In this document: in pieces, positions 7,277 to 18,459 of the stretch
Numbering within the stretch: the first letter of the stretch is position 1
Layout of the letters: every line of letters starts with the position of its first letter
DNA from: an uncultured Pseudomonadota bacterium
GTDB lineage: Bacteria; Pseudomonadota; Gammaproteobacteria; Burkholderiales; Rhodocyclaceae
Direction: 5' to 3'
Length of the DNA: 62,123 nt
Assembly (NCBI GenBank): GCA_946479855.1
Contig: CAMLHL010000007.1
Coordinates: forward strand, 1-62,123
Position numbers and translations under genes: made by a program
The notes under the pieces: model-generated
Told to the model about the DNA's origin: nothing
Seen by the model: only the letters and a program-made list of their open reading frames with translations
Database searches by the model: none

Positions 7277-9100
7277 TTATTCGACGGTGACCGACTTGGC
7301 GAGGTTGCGCGGTTTGTCCACGTCGGTACCCTTGACCAGAGCCGCGTGGTAGGAGAGCAACTGGAGCGGAATGACGTGCAGGATCGGTGACAGTTCGCCG
7401 TAGTGCTCCGGCAGGCGCAGGATGTGCACGCCTTCCGATTCGGGGATTTCCGAGTCGGCATCGGCGAAGACGTAGAGTTCGCCGCCGCGGGCCTGGACTT
7501 CCCTGAGGTTCGACTTCAGCTTGTCGAGCAACTGGTCGTTGGGGGCCACCGAAATGACCGGCATGTTGGCATCGACCAGGGCCAGCGGGCCGTGCTTCAG
7601 TTCGCCGGCCGGGTAGGCCTCGGCGTGGATGTAGGAGATTTCCTTGAGCTTCAGCGCACCTTCGAGGGCGATTGGATAGTGTCGGCCGCGGCCGAGGAAG
7701 AGCGCGTGCTGTTTGTCGGCGAAGCGCTTGGCCCAGGCCTCGATTTCGGGCTCCAGTTCGAGCACCTTGTGCACGGCGACCGGCAGATGGCGCAGCTGGT
7801 CGATGAAGGTCGATTCCTGTTCCTGGCTCAGGCGGCCCTTGACCTTGGCCATGACCAGCGTGAGCAGGAATAATGCAGCCAGTTGCGTGGTGAAGGCCTT
7901 GGTCGAGGCGACGCCGATTTCCGGGCCGGCGCGGGTGATGAAGCGCAGCGCACATTCGCGGACGATGGCCGATTCCGGCACGTTGCAGATGGCCAGCGTC
8001 TTGGTCTGGCCGAGTTCCTTGGCGTGGCGCAGGGCGGCCAGCGTATCGGCGGTTTCGCCAGACTGGGAAATGGCGACGATCAACTGCCGCGGGTTGGGCA
8101 CCGAGGTCCGGTAGCGGTATTCGCTGGCGATTTCGACATTGCACGGGACGCCGGCGATGCGTTCCAGCCAGTAGCGGGCGGTATATCCGGAGTGGCTGCT
8201 GGTGCCGCAGGCCAGGATGAGGATCGAGTCGACATCGGCCAGCAAAGCGCCGGCTTCAGCGCCGAAAATGCCAGGTTGAATGGTCTTGCTGCCGCCGACG
8301 ATTTCCAGCGTGTTGGCCAGGGCTTCCGGCTGCTCGAAGATTTCCTTCTGCATGTAGTGCCGGTAGTTGCCGAGTTCGACGGCGGCGGCCGACAGTTGCG
8401 AGACGTGTACCGGGCGCTCGGCCGGCGTACCGTCGAGACGGGTAATTTTGACCGAGCCGGCGGTCAACTCGGCAATATCGCCATTTTCCAGGTAGACCAT
8501 GTTGCGGGTGACCTGGAGCAGGGCCGAGGCATCGGAAGCGGCGTAGTTGCCGGTATCGGACACGCCGAGCAGCAAGGGCGAACCTTCGCGGGCGACGACG
8601 ACTTTGCCGGGCTGCCGGTAGTCGATGACGGCGATGGCGTAGGCGCCGACCAGGCGCTGGCAGGCCATCCGGACCGCCTTCAGGAGATCCGGTTCGCAAC
8701 GCAGCGTGGCCTGGATCAGGTGGGCGATGCTCTCGGTGTCGGTATCCGAGGTGAAGACGTAGCCTTGGGCCGTGAGTTCGTGGCGCAGAAATTCGTAGTT
8801 TTCGATGATGCCGTTATGGACGACGGCGATCGAGCCGGAGACGTGTGGGTGGGCGTTGCGTTCGCAGGGCACGCCGTGTGTCGCCCAGCGGGTGTGGGCG
8901 ATGCCGGTGGTCGCGCTGGTCTGGGCCGAGGCGGCTTCCAGTTCGGCGACGCGGCCGACCGAACGGACACGCTCGATGCCTTCGGCACCGATGACGGCCA
9001 GCCCGGCCGAGTCATAGCCGCGATATTCGAGCTTCTTCAGGCCCTCGACGAGGACAGGAACAATATTGCTGCCGGCTGCTGCCGCGACGATGCCGCACAT
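7277..9100 (-). CDS. glmS: Glutamine-fructose-6-phosphate aminotransferase (isomerizing)
   Basis: A 607-residue enzyme making glucosamine-6-phosphate from fructose-6-phosphate and glutamine, the entry to peptidoglycan and LPS amino sugars. Order: N-terminal class II glutaminase with catalytic Cys2 (MCGIVAA) and [11 protein letters not shown]; two SIS isomerase domains including CGTSSHSG and [19 protein letters not shown]; canonical C-terminus [16 protein letters not shown] precedes the start. It lies 9 bases after the upstream epimerase gene, consistent with one envelope-sugar transcript. No glmS ribozyme is present, as expected outside Firmicutes. Confidence 0.98.
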   Translation of the reverse strand: MCGIVAAAAGSNIVPVLVEGLKKLEYRGYDSAGLAVIGAEGIERVRSVGRVAELEAASAQTSATTGIAHTRWATHGVPCERNAHPHVSGSIAVVHNGIIENYEFLRHELTAQGYVFTSDTDTESIAHLIQATLRCEPDLLKAVRMACQRLVGAYAIAVIDYRQPGKVVVAREGSPLLLGVSDTGNYAASDASALLQVTRNMVYLENGDIAELTAGSVKITRLDGTPAERPVHVSQLSAAAVELGNYRHYMQKEIFEQPEALANTLEIVGGSKTIQPGIFGAEAGALLADVDSILILACGTSSHSGYTARYWLERIAGVPCNVEIASEYRYRTSVPNPRQLIVAISQSGETADTLAALRHAKELGQTKTLAICNVPESAIVRECALRFITRAGPEIGVASTKAFTTQLAALFLLTLVMAKVKGRLSQEQESTFIDQLRHLPVAVHKVLELEPEIEAWAKRFADKQHALFLGRGRHYPIALEGALKLKEISYIHAEAYPAGELKHGPLALVDANMPVISVAPNDQLLDKLKSNLREVQARGGELYVFADADSEIPESEGVHILRLPEHYGELSPILHVIPLQLLSYHAALVKGTDVDKPRNLAKSVTVE

Positions 9101-9109
9101 GAGGAATCC

Positions 9110-10117
9110 TTAAACCTTGTAGTAATCGCGATACCAGGCGATGAAGCGATTGACGCCTTCCTGGACGGTGGTGGCGGGCACGAAGCCGACCCAGTCGTTG
9201 AGCAGGTCGGTGTTGGCGTAGGTGGCCGGGACGTCGCCATCCTGCATCGGCAGCAGGCGCTTCTCGGCCGGCATGCCCAGCGCGGTTTCGATGGCGCCGA
9301 TGAAATCGAGCAACTGCACCGGGTTGTTGTTGCCGATATTGAACACCCGGTAAGGCGTGTTGCTGGTCGCCGGGTCGGCGTAAACCGGGTCGTAAGCCGG
9401 GTTGACCGCGGCATTCTTGTCGAGCACGCGGATGACGCCTTCGACGATGTCGTCGATATAGGTGAAATCGCGCTGCATGTTGCCGTGGTTGAAAACGTCG
9501 ATCGGCCGGCCTTCGAGAATGGCCTTGGTGAACAGGAAGAGCGCCATGTCCGGCCGGCCCCACGGGCCATAGACGGTGAAGAAGCGCAGGCCGGTGGTCG
9601 GCACGTCGTAGAGATGGCTGTAGGTATGGGCCATCAGTTCGTTGGCCTTCTTGGTCGCCGCGTAGAGGCTGACCGGATGGTCGACGCTGTGATGCTCGGA
9701 GAAGGGCATCCTGGTGTTGCCGCCGTAGACACTGGAACTGGAGGCATAAACCAGGTGCTGTACCCGGTGGTGGCGGCAGCCTTCGAGAATGTTGATGAAG
9801 CCGACCAGGTTGCTGTCCACGTAGGCGTGCGGATTCTGGATCGAATAGCGGACACCGGCCTGGGCGGCCAGATGGATGACCTTGTCGAACTTCTCGGCGG
9901 CGAACAGTGTTTCCATGCCGGCCCGGTCGGCGACGTCGAGCTTGACGAAGCGGAAGCCGGGCAGCGAAGTCAGGCGCCGCAGGCGGCTTTCCTTCAGCGA
10001 GACCTCGTAGTAATCGTTCAGGTTATCGAGGCCGACGACCTCGTCACCGCGTGCTAGCAGGCGCAGCGAGGTGGTCATGCCGATAAATCCGGCGGCGCCG
10101 GTCACGAGAATTTTCAC
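9110..10117 (-). CDS. NAD-dependent nucleotide-sugar epimerase, UDP-glucuronate 4-epimerase type
   Basis: A 335-residue short-chain dehydrogenase of the extended type. The Rossmann loop is GAAGFIG (residues 7-13), followed by SSSSVYGG and the catalytic Y-x3-K in [26 protein letters not shown] is typical of CapI/LpsL-like UDP-glucuronate epimerases, which supply UDP-galacturonate for capsule, LPS or exopolysaccharide. It precedes glmS on the minus strand. A -10-like TAAAAT (minus strand, 10146-10151) may drive this run. Exact substrate is inferred. Confidence 0.85.
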   Translation of the reverse strand: MKILVTGAAGFIGMTTSLRLLARGDEVVGLDNLNDYYEVSLKESRLRRLTSLPGFRFVKLDVADRAGMETLFAAEKFDKVIHLAAQAGVRYSIQNPHAYVDSNLVGFINILEGCRHHRVQHLVYASSSSVYGGNTRMPFSEHHSVDHPVSLYAATKKANELMAHTYSHLYDVPTTGLRFFTVYGPWGRPDMALFLFTKAILEGRPIDVFNHGNMQRDFTYIDDIVEGVIRVLDKNAAVNPAYDPVYADPATSNTPYRVFNIGNNNPVQLLDFIGAIETALGMPAEKRLLPMQDGDVPATYANTDLLNDWVGFVPATTVQEGVNRFIAWYRDYYKV

Positions 10118-10252
10118 GGGCTTACCTTGCAGAAAGAATTAGCCGATTTTACCGCAGGGCAGCATCCGTAGGCGGTGACGCCAGTATCCCGGCATATTTT
10201 TAAGGGAGGCTGGTGGCTGGCAACGGAAAGCGGCCGGGAGGTGGCGGGCATT

Positions 10253-10258
10253 TATAAT
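10253..10258 (+). promoter_or_regulatory. -10 element for waaA
   Basis: A perfect TATAAT lies about 100 bases before the waaA start, on the plus strand and facing away from the divergent epimerase gene. No convincing -35 hexamer is found at 16-18 bp. Confidence 0.4.
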
Positions 10259-10358
10259 GGCAGCTTCGAAAGTGGTGATTTTATCCGCCGATGCGCATTT
10301 TGATCGTGAAAACTTCCTCGCTCGGCGCGGATCTTCGTTGCCTGCCGGTGGCCGCTTG

Positions 10359-11618
10359 ATGGCGCGCCTGGCCTATTCGCTGCTACTCTACCTGATCACG
10401 CCGCTGATCTGGATGCGCCTGCTCTGGCGGGGGCGCAAGCAGCCCGAATATCTGCAGAATCTCGGCGAGCGCTATGGTTTCTATCGCCAGCCCGCCCCGG
10501 GAAAGCTGATCTGGGTGCATGCCGTCTCGGTCGGCGAGACGCGGGCTGCCCAGCCCCTGATCGAAGGGTTGCAGACGCGCTGGCCCGGGTATCGCATCCT
10601 GCTTACCGGGATGACGCCCACCGGCCGTGAGGCCGGGCAGCAGGTTTACGGCGACCAAGTGGTCCAGGCTTACCTGCCCTACGATTATCCCGGCGCGGTG
10701 GACCGCTTTTTCCGTCATTTTTCGCCAGTCTTCGGTGTCCTGATGGAAACCGAAATCTGGCCCAATCTGCTGGCGGGTGCGAGCCGGAAGCGCGTTCCCG
10801 TGGTCTTGGCCAACGCCCGTCTATCCGCCCGCTCGGCGCGCGGTTACGGTCGAGTTCGTGCATTGGTCGGTCCGGCTTTTGCCTCGTTGAGCGGGGTAGC
10901 CGCCCAGACGGCAGCCGATGCCGAGCGTCTCGCCGGTCTGGGGGCCAGGAACGCCGAAGTCTGCGGCAACCTCAAGTTCGATGTTGCGCCGCCTGCCGAC
11001 AAGATCGCCCTCGGTCAGGGATGGCGACACGCGTTGGGCGGTCGTCCCGTCTGGCTGGCCGCCAGCACGCGCGAAGGTGAGGAGGCGCTGATTCTCGCCG
11101 CCTGGCGCCTGGTCGTCGACAAGGAGGCGCTGCTGGTCCTGGTGCCGCGCCATCCGCAACGCTTCGAAGAGGTGGCGAATCTGCTGCTGCAGCAAGGGCT
11201 GCGTGTGGTCAGGCGCAGTACCGGCATGCCGGCCGCCGACACGCAGGTCTGGCTCGGTGACAGCATGGGCGAGATGGCGGCCTATTATGCATTGGCCGAT
11301 CTCGCTTTCGTCGGCGGCAGCCTGTTGCCGCTGGGCGGGCAGAATCTGATCGAAGCGGCGGCCTGCGGCTGTCCGGTGCTGGTTGGGCCGCACACCTTCA
11401 ATTTCATGCAGGCGACTGGCGATGCCATTGCGGCCGGGGCGGCACAGCGGGTCGCTAGTCCGGAAATGCTGGGCGCTACGGTCAACCGTCTGTTCGGGGC
11501 AAAAACCGAACTGGCGGCGATGCGGCTAGCCGCCTGCGAATTTGCTCATGCCCATCAGGGGGCGGCCGGTCGGATGCTGGCCCTTATTGAGCGGCGGACG
11601 GGTCGAGCAGGGCGTTGA
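10359..11618 (+). CDS. waaA: 3-deoxy-D-manno-octulosonic acid (Kdo) transferase
   Basis: A 419-residue inner-membrane-anchored glycosyltransferase that adds Kdo to lipid IVA in LPS core synthesis. The N-terminal helix ARLAYSLLLYLITPLIW is the membrane anchor. GERYGFY, VHAVSVGETRAAQPLI and a C-terminal FVGGSLLPLGGQNLIEAAACG donor-binding region are typical. The ATG at 10359 was preferred to 10257 because the latter overlaps a TATAAT and adds 34 residues the family lacks. The last 35 bases overlap the 3' end of the convergent tolC. Confidence 0.95.
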   Translation: MARLAYSLLLYLITPLIWMRLLWRGRKQPEYLQNLGERYGFYRQPAPGKLIWVHAVSVGETRAAQPLIEGLQTRWPGYRILLTGMTPTGREAGQQVYGDQVVQAYLPYDYPGAVDRFFRHFSPVFGVLMETEIWPNLLAGASRKRVPVVLANARLSARSARGYGRVRALVGPAFASLSGVAAQTAADAERLAGLGARNAEVCGNLKFDVAPPADKIALGQGWRHALGGRPVWLAASTREGEEALILAAWRLVVDKEALLVLVPRHPQRFEEVANLLLQQGLRVVRRSTGMPAADTQVWLGDSMGEMAAYYALADLAFVGGSLLPLGGQNLIEAAACGCPVLVGPHTFNFMQATGDAIAAGAAQRVASPEMLGATVNRLFGAKTELAAMRLAACEFAHAHQGAAGRMLALIERRTGRAGR

Positions 11619-12912
11619 TCTGGCCGACGTCTTCCTCGCCCAGCGCGCCGGTGGCGGCCTTCAGGCGTAGTTGCGCCATCAGCGTATCGAGCGTTGCCTT
11701 GGCCAGGTCGCGGCGGGTGACATAGACCTGGTTTTCGGCATTCAGCACGTCGATGTTGATGCGCACCCCGACCTCGTAGCCCAGCTTGTTCGATTCGAGC
11801 GCCGATTGCGACGACACCAGCGCCGCCTTCAGCGCCTTGACCTGGGCCAGGCCGTTGACGACGCCCAGGTAGTACTGGCGGGCCGCCAGTGCGGCGCCGC
11901 GACGGGCGGCGTCGAGCCCGGCCTGCGCGGCGTTGCGGTTGGCGGCCGCTTCGCGCTGCCGGGAGACGGTCAGGCCACCCTGAAACAGCGGGATGTTGAG
12001 CTGGACGCCGATATTCCGGTAGTCCGTGTCAACGACGCCCATGCCCGTTGAGGTAAAGGACTTCGCATAGCCCTGATTGGCGACCAGATCGACCGTCGGA
12101 TAGTGGCCGGCCCGCTGCTTGTCGACTTCGCGGGTGGCGATATCGGCTGCCGCCTGCTGGATCTGGACGGTGATGCTGTCCTTCTCGGCAGCGGTGACCC
12201 ACGCGTTCATGTCGCTGGGCTGAGGTGTCGTCAGCTCGGCATTCTTGCGCGTCGTGGCGAGTGGCCCGGCCGGCTTGCCGATGATGGACGCCAGTGCGTG
12301 CTGCTTGACCTCGAGGTCGCTTTCAGCAGCGATTTCCTGGGCGACGGCCAGATCGTAGCGGGCCTGCGCTTCGTGGGAGTCAGTGATGGTCGCCGTGCCG
12401 ACTTCGAAATTCTTCTTGGCCGATTCCAGCTGCTGGGCGATGGCGGCCTTGTTGGCACGCACGGCAGTCAGGTTCTCAACGGCGTAGATGACATCGAAAT
12501 AGGCTTGCGAAACGCGCAGGATCAAGTCCTGCCGGGCCTGCACGAAGTTGGCCTCGGCCTGGGCGACCTGCATTTTCGACTGGTCGTAGGAAACCCAGTT
12601 CTGCCAGCGGAACAACGGCTGCGACAGCGTCAGCTGGTAGCCGTTGGAATTGAAGTTGGGCTTGAATAGCGTTGGACCGTTGTGGCTGGAAATCTCATTC
12701 TCATTCCACACCGTGTTGCCCGAGAGCGTCAGGCTGGGCAAGAGGCCGGCCCGCGCCTGCGGTGTTTTTTCCCGTCCGGCGTCCAGCGTCGCCCGGGCGG
12801 CGGCGAAGGTCGGGTCATTGTCCTGTGCCTCGCGGTAGACCTGCATCAGGTCGGCGGCAAAGAGCGGGGAAGCCAGCAGGGGCGAAACGATCAGCCAGGC
12901 GAGTTTTTTCAT
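11584..12912 (-). CDS. tolC: TolC-family outer membrane efflux/secretion protein
   Basis: A 442-residue outer-membrane channel subunit for tripartite efflux or type I secretion. It has a signal peptide (MKKLAWLIVSPLLASPLFA), then ADLMQVYREAQDNDPTFAAA, the hallmark TolC start, and two long-helix repeats. YEVGVRINIDVLNAENQVY is the second-repeat equator region. It is the last gene of a minus-strand run behind rhodanese and pcm, with an 8-base gap, and that run may be governed by the TetR gene upstream. The 3' end overlaps waaA by 35 bases. Confidence 0.95.
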   Translation of the reverse strand: MKKLAWLIVSPLLASPLFAADLMQVYREAQDNDPTFAAARATLDAGREKTPQARAGLLPSLTLSGNTVWNENEISSHNGPTLFKPNFNSNGYQLTLSQPLFRWQNWVSYDQSKMQVAQAEANFVQARQDLILRVSQAYFDVIYAVENLTAVRANKAAIAQQLESAKKNFEVGTATITDSHEAQARYDLAVAQEIAAESDLEVKQHALASIIGKPAGPLATTRKNAELTTPQPSDMNAWVTAAEKDSITVQIQQAAADIATREVDKQRAGHYPTVDLVANQGYAKSFTSTGMGVVDTDYRNIGVQLNIPLFQGGLTVSRQREAAANRNAAQAGLDAARRGAALAARQYYLGVVNGLAQVKALKAALVSSQSALESNKLGYEVGVRINIDVLNAENQVYVTRRDLAKATLDTLMAQLRLKAATGALGEEDVGQINALLDPSAAQ

Positions 12913-12919
12913 GCCATCC

Positions 12920-13243
12920 TCAATAACGGCGCATGCTCGGGTCGACCTCGCCGGCCCAGGCCTCGACGCCGCCCGTCAGGTTGTAAACGGAGGCAAAACC
13001 CCTGCGCTCCAGAAACATGGCAACCTGCATGCTCCGTCCGCCATGGTGGCAGATCACCACGACATCCTGGTCGGGGTCGATTTCATCGCAGCGCATTGGC
13101 ACCAGGTGCATGGGAATGTGCTGCGAACCGGCCAGTTGGCAAAGTTCGATTTCCCAGGGTTCGCGCACGTCGAGCAGAACGGGGGCTGGCCGGGTTTTGT
13201 CGGCCAGCCATTCGGCCAGTTGTTGGGCGCGAACCTGTTTCAT
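12920..13243 (-). CDS. Single-domain rhodanese
   Basis: A 107-residue rhodanese-like protein. The active-site loop is CHHGGRSMQVA with the persulfide-forming cysteine in ICHHGGRS; LLDVREPWEIELCQLAGSQHIPM is the CDC25-type N-terminal motif and TGGVEAWA the C-terminal one. Likely a small sulfurtransferase or sulfur carrier. Its start codon shares bases with the pcm stop, so translation is coupled. Natural sulfur acceptor unknown. Confidence 0.92.
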   Translation of the reverse strand: MKQVRAQQLAEWLADKTRPAPVLLDVREPWEIELCQLAGSQHIPMHLVPMRCDEIDPDQDVVVICHHGGRSMQVAMFLERRGFASVYNLTGGVEAWAGEVDPSMRRY

Positions 13244-13896
13244 CAGAAGGTGAAGCTGGCCTTGGTCTCGACGCTGTCAAGCGCCGGGATGACGGTTTCG
13301 AACAGGTTGACGGTGTTGTAAACGCCATCGGCCGCGCAGGTTATCAGTTGTGCTTCCATGACCGGTGCTTCGCCAACGACTACGGCCAGGCGGCCGCCGA
13401 CCCGCAGTTGCTTGAGCAGGGCAGCGGGAACGCTGGGCAGGGAACCGGAAACAACGATGGCATCGTAAGGACCGCGTTGCGCCCAGCCCTCAGCGCCATT
13501 GCCGACTTCGACGCTCACGTTGGTGAACCCGTCGCGTTCAAGATTCGCCTTGGCCATGGCGGCCAGTTCCGGGCGGCTTTCGACGGTTACCACGTGTTCG
13601 GCGCGGGCGGCCAGCAGGGCGGCCATGTAGCCGCTGCCGGTGCCGATTTCGAGAACCTTGTCGGTTTTCTTGAGGGTCAGTTCCTGCAGCAGCTTGGCCT
13701 CGATTTTGGGGGCCAGCATGACCTGGCCGCTGCCGAGCGGGATTTCCATGTCGGCGAAGGCGAGGTTGCGATAGGCCGGAGGGGTGAAATCTTCGCGCTT
13801 GACGACAAAGAGCAGGTCAAGCACCTGCGGATCCAGAACCTCCCAGGGCCGGATCTGTTGTTCGATCATGTTGAAGCGCGCTTGCTCGATGTTCAT
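13243..13896 (-). CDS. pcm: Protein-L-isoaspartate O-methyltransferase family protein
   Basis: A 217-residue SAM methyltransferase. The SAM-binding motif is VLEIGTGSGYMAALLA, preceded by PLGSGQVMLAPKIEAKLL, corresponding to the substrate-side loop of PCMT. The start MNIEQARFNMIEQQIRPW was preferred over one six codons upstream. It belongs to the betaproteobacterial PCMT-like group linked to tolC and waaA. True isoaspartate repair activity is likely but not certain, since the usual PCMT S-x-G-x-G-x-Q-x-I pattern is modified to PLGSGQVML. Confidence 0.88.
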   Translation of the reverse strand: MNIEQARFNMIEQQIRPWEVLDPQVLDLLFVVKREDFTPPAYRNLAFADMEIPLGSGQVMLAPKIEAKLLQELTLKKTDKVLEIGTGSGYMAALLAARAEHVVTVESRPELAAMAKANLERDGFTNVSVEVGNGAEGWAQRGPYDAIVVSGSLPSVPAALLKQLRVGGRLAVVVGEAPVMEAQLITCAADGVYNTVNLFETVIPALDSVETKASFTF

Positions 13897-13915
13897 TTGG
13901 GTCTCCGCAGGCATA

Positions 13916-13935
13916 ATATTAGCACAAGCTAATAT
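13916..13935. promoter_or_regulatory. AT-rich palindrome upstream of pcm-rhodanese-tolC
   Basis: Perfect inverted repeat ATATTAGC-ACAA-GCTAATAT, 20 bases before the pcm start and in the tetR-pcm gap. It is much more AT-rich than its surroundings and looks like a dimeric repressor operator overlapping a promoter. Its sequence differs from the TetR-type operator upstream of the tetR gene, so a different regulator may bind. Confidence 0.5.
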
Positions 13936-13956
13936 ATTGATTCCGACAAAACAAAA

Positions 13957-14601
13957 TTATACCTGAGTCTCTTTTTCCAGCCTGTGCAAACCGTGCCGCA
14001 GCAGGTCCATGTGTATCTGCAGATACGTCTCGGGATTGCTTTCGCTGCCTTCGCAGCAGTTCATCGAATGGCGCCAGATCAGCAGCATCAGGATGGGCGC
14101 GATGATGACGTCGATCGTCGTTTCGACTTCCATGGGCCGGAATTCGCCGCTGTCCATGCCGCGCTTGAGGGCCGAACCGACCAGCGCCCGGCCGCGGCTG
14201 ATGACGTTTTCGTAATAAAAGCGCGCCAGTTCCGGGAAGTTCCGGGCCTCGGCAACGATCAGCTTGGGAATGCCGGCAAAGGCGGTCTGGCCGATTTTCG
14301 TCCACCAGTTGTCGAGCAGCTTTGCCAGCAGATCGAAGCTGCAACCCGTGTGGCGGGCAGCAATCGCTTCGTTTTCAGCGATGATCGGAATGATGCCTTC
14401 CTGAATCACTGCCTTGAACAGCGCATCCTTGTTCTCGTAATAGAGGTACAGGGTGCCTTTTGAAACACCGGCGCGGGCCGCGACATCTTCGAGGCGAGTG
14501 GCGGCGAAGCCCTTTTCAACGAACAGATCGAGCGCAGCGACAAGCAGTTCCGAGGGACGGGCTTCCTTGCGGCGTTTGCGAAGTGCGGGGGTGGCAGGCA
14601 T
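13957..14601 (-). CDS. TetR/AcrR-family transcriptional regulator
   Basis: A 214-residue repressor. The N-terminal helix-turn-helix covers residues ~20-65 with TRLEDVAARAGVSKGTLYLY and YENKDALF, typical of TetR. The C-terminal ligand domain is helical and unspecific. The gene sits immediately downstream of a perfect palindrome starting two bases from its start codon, which implies autorepression. Downstream genes pcm, rhodanese and tolC suggest it controls an efflux-related operon, by analogy with AcrR-like regulators. The ligand is unknown. Confidence 0.93.
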   Translation of the reverse strand: MPATPALRKRRKEARPSELLVAALDLFVEKGFAATRLEDVAARAGVSKGTLYLYYENKDALFKAVIQEGIIPIIAENEAIAARHTGCSFDLLAKLLDNWWTKIGQTAFAGIPKLIVAEARNFPELARFYYENVISRGRALVGSALKRGMDSGEFRPMEVETTIDVIIAPILMLLIWRHSMNCCEGSESNPETYLQIHMDLLRHGLHRLEKETQV

Positions 14602-14602
14602 G

Positions 14603-14636
14603 GGTAACTTAATGACTCATCGGTCATTAAGTTACC
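14603..14636. promoter_or_regulatory. TetR-type operator
   Basis: Perfect 14-bp inverted repeat GGTAACTTAATGAC and GTCATTAAGTTACC around TCATCG. The core TGAC-N6-GTCA resembles operators of AcrR-like TetR regulators. It starts two bases upstream of the tetR start codon on the minus strand, so bound repressor would block tetR transcription or its initiation. Confidence 0.8.
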
Positions 14637-14654
14637 ACCCCGTCCTGTTTCAGG

Positions 14655-16085
14655 TCAACGACCTTCCTTGATCAAACGGCCGCTGAGGGGCTGGATCGGC
14701 CGGGCGTTGTTCTTGTAAAGCCGGCTGAAGATATTGATCTGGTCCTGTGAGATCTGCGCCGGTTGCTTCATGACCAGCCACAGCACGCCTTCCGAGCAGG
14801 GTGGGGTGGTCAGTGACCCCATGTAGGTATAGTAGTTGCGCGTTGCCGGCAGCAGGGTGTTGAGGTCGATCAGCGTGGTAGGCGGGGACACCGGCATGTT
14901 CTTTTCCAGTGGCATGTTGTTCCACAAGGTCTGGATGAAAGGATTCTCGTTGCCGCGTTCGAGCAGCACGGCGACGACCGCCAGTTGTCCATCGTCCGAC
15001 TTGTGTACCAGATGGACGACCATGTCGAAGCGTTGGCCGTTGATCTTTTCTTCGGACGGGCGGTGGAAATGAAACTGGACCAGTTCATAGGTCTTGCCTG
15101 TCAGCGTGATCGAACCTTCGCCGATTTCAACCTGAACCGTGTGGCCGTTGTCGACGATACGGAAGGTCGAGGGGCGATAGGCGAAGGCGATCGGCTCCAG
15201 GTCGACCTTGATGCCATCGCGGATGTCGATCGGCGACTGGCGTTCGCCGATGGCACAGGTCTTGTTCTTCGGATCGAGCTTGGCCCAATTTTCCGGGGCG
15301 CCGGCGCCATCGTAGTCCCAGTGAATATCGGCGTGTTGAAGCGCCGCTTCGGCATGGGCGAGTTCCAGCATGTAGCCTTCGGCGGCGGTTGTCTTCCTCG
15401 GTTTGGGTGTGGGGGCGGTCCGCAGGACATAGGTTGAATGTCGGGCTGGCGGCGTTACTTCCTTGGCGGGCAGCGGAGCCGGGGCGGGTTCCTTGCCGCC
15501 TTCCATGGCCGCTTTCAGGTTGGGCCTGATCGAGGGAATCGCGGTGTGTTCTGCTTCCTTGTCCGGGGTGTCGCTGGTCTTGATGGCGGCGGGTTTGTCG
15601 GTCCTGGCCAACGTCTTCTTGAGCAGCGCCTCGTTGGCGGCCTTCAGCTTGCCGGCGGCTTCGTTGGCTTTCTGGGCGATCTCGGCCTGGTTATCCTTCG
15701 GCGGACGGCAGACTTCACGCAATACCTTGTCGTCGAGCGTGCCGGTGCGCACCGGCAGGTCGGCTCCCTTGATCTCTTCCTCGCGGATAACGTCGGTTTC
15801 GTTCTTCTTGAAAATCCGCTTAATGGTGTTGGCGTTGCGGGTCGCGCAGTCGTAACGGGTGATTGCCTCGATGACCCGGTAAGGGGTGCCGGACTTGAGG
15901 TCAGTCAGTTCCTTGTCGAGGACGATACGGCCCTGGGCCTGAACGGTATCGCCTTCGCGCTTGAGGCTGGTCCGATCGATCTCGATGCGCTTGCCCGGTT
16001 CGGACGAAATGGTCTGCCATGTCGGGGCGGCCGAGGCGGCCCAGGGTAGGGCAGCCAGCAGGCTGGCGATGATCAGGTGGCGCAT
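14655..16085 (-). CDS. Secreted adhesin E-like plus alpha-carbonic anhydrase two-domain protein
   Basis: A 476-residue protein with signal peptide MRHLIIASLLAALPWAASA. Residues ~20-145 resemble the surface-adhesin E/CNP1-like domain (WQTISSEPGKRIEIDRTS, VLREVCRP). A charged linker follows. From ~residue 245 there is an alpha-carbonic anhydrase domain: RQSPIDI, DNGHTVQVE with the proton-shuttle His, zinc ligands in QFHFHRPSEE and VVHLVH, and LTTPPCSEGVLW. The glutamate that normally supports the third zinc ligand is Val, and SEH is SEE, so activity may be altered. AAGGG precedes the start. A much longer same-frame ORF continuing upstream antisense to thiC is spurious. Confidence 0.85.
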   Translation of the reverse strand: MRHLIIASLLAALPWAASAAPTWQTISSEPGKRIEIDRTSLKREGDTVQAQGRIVLDKELTDLKSGTPYRVIEAITRYDCATRNANTIKRIFKKNETDVIREEEIKGADLPVRTGTLDDKVLREVCRPPKDNQAEIAQKANEAAGKLKAANEALLKKTLARTDKPAAIKTSDTPDKEAEHTAIPSIRPNLKAAMEGGKEPAPAPLPAKEVTPPARHSTYVLRTAPTPKPRKTTAAEGYMLELAHAEAALQHADIHWDYDGAGAPENWAKLDPKNKTCAIGERQSPIDIRDGIKVDLEPIAFAYRPSTFRIVDNGHTVQVEIGEGSITLTGKTYELVQFHFHRPSEEKINGQRFDMVVHLVHKSDDGQLAVVAVLLERGNENPFIQTLWNNMPLEKNMPVSPPTTLIDLNTLLPATRNYYTYMGSLTTPPCSEGVLWLVMKQPAQISQDQINIFSRLYKNNARPIQPLSGRLIKEGR

Positions 16086-16208
16086 CTTGTATCCCTTGTT
16101 CTTTAGAATTCCGCGGCTTGTCCATGATATTTCGGCCAATTTCTGGAAATCTTGAGCGCGCTTTCCATTCCTTGCATTTTGCCTGTATTTCCAGTAACTT
16201 GCGATCCA

Positions 16209-18272
<2,064 letters not shown>

Positions 18273-18300
18273 ACGGCAGAAAACCAGGTGCGGTAAATGC

Positions 18301-18327
18301 AAGGCGGCTGAATCAGCCGCCTTTTTT
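18301..18327 (+). terminator. Rho-independent terminator of thiC
   Basis: Perfect 8-bp stem GGCGGCTG-AAT-CAGCCGCC followed by six T, 30 bases after the thiC stop. Confidence 0.93.
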
Positions 18328-18459
18328 GCGGCCTTGAAGCTGACACCGCCCTGGAGAGGCGCCGGTGGCCTGTCCGGCTTGACTGCATCTGGGCGCCCAA
18401 TCGACTGATTGATCCGGGGGCGCGGCAAACCGGCCGCCCCGGCCGGCTAACTTCGGCTT

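Noticed and set aside
7883..10057. 724-codon plus-strand open frame
   Set aside because: It lies antisense to glmS and the epimerase, which carry intact catalytic motifs.
11475..11510. CTACGGTCAACC followed by an A-rich part inside waaA
   Set aside because: It is within conserved coding sequence and needs a gap to fit the intergenic motif. GTCAACC is common through codon usage, so I did not count it.
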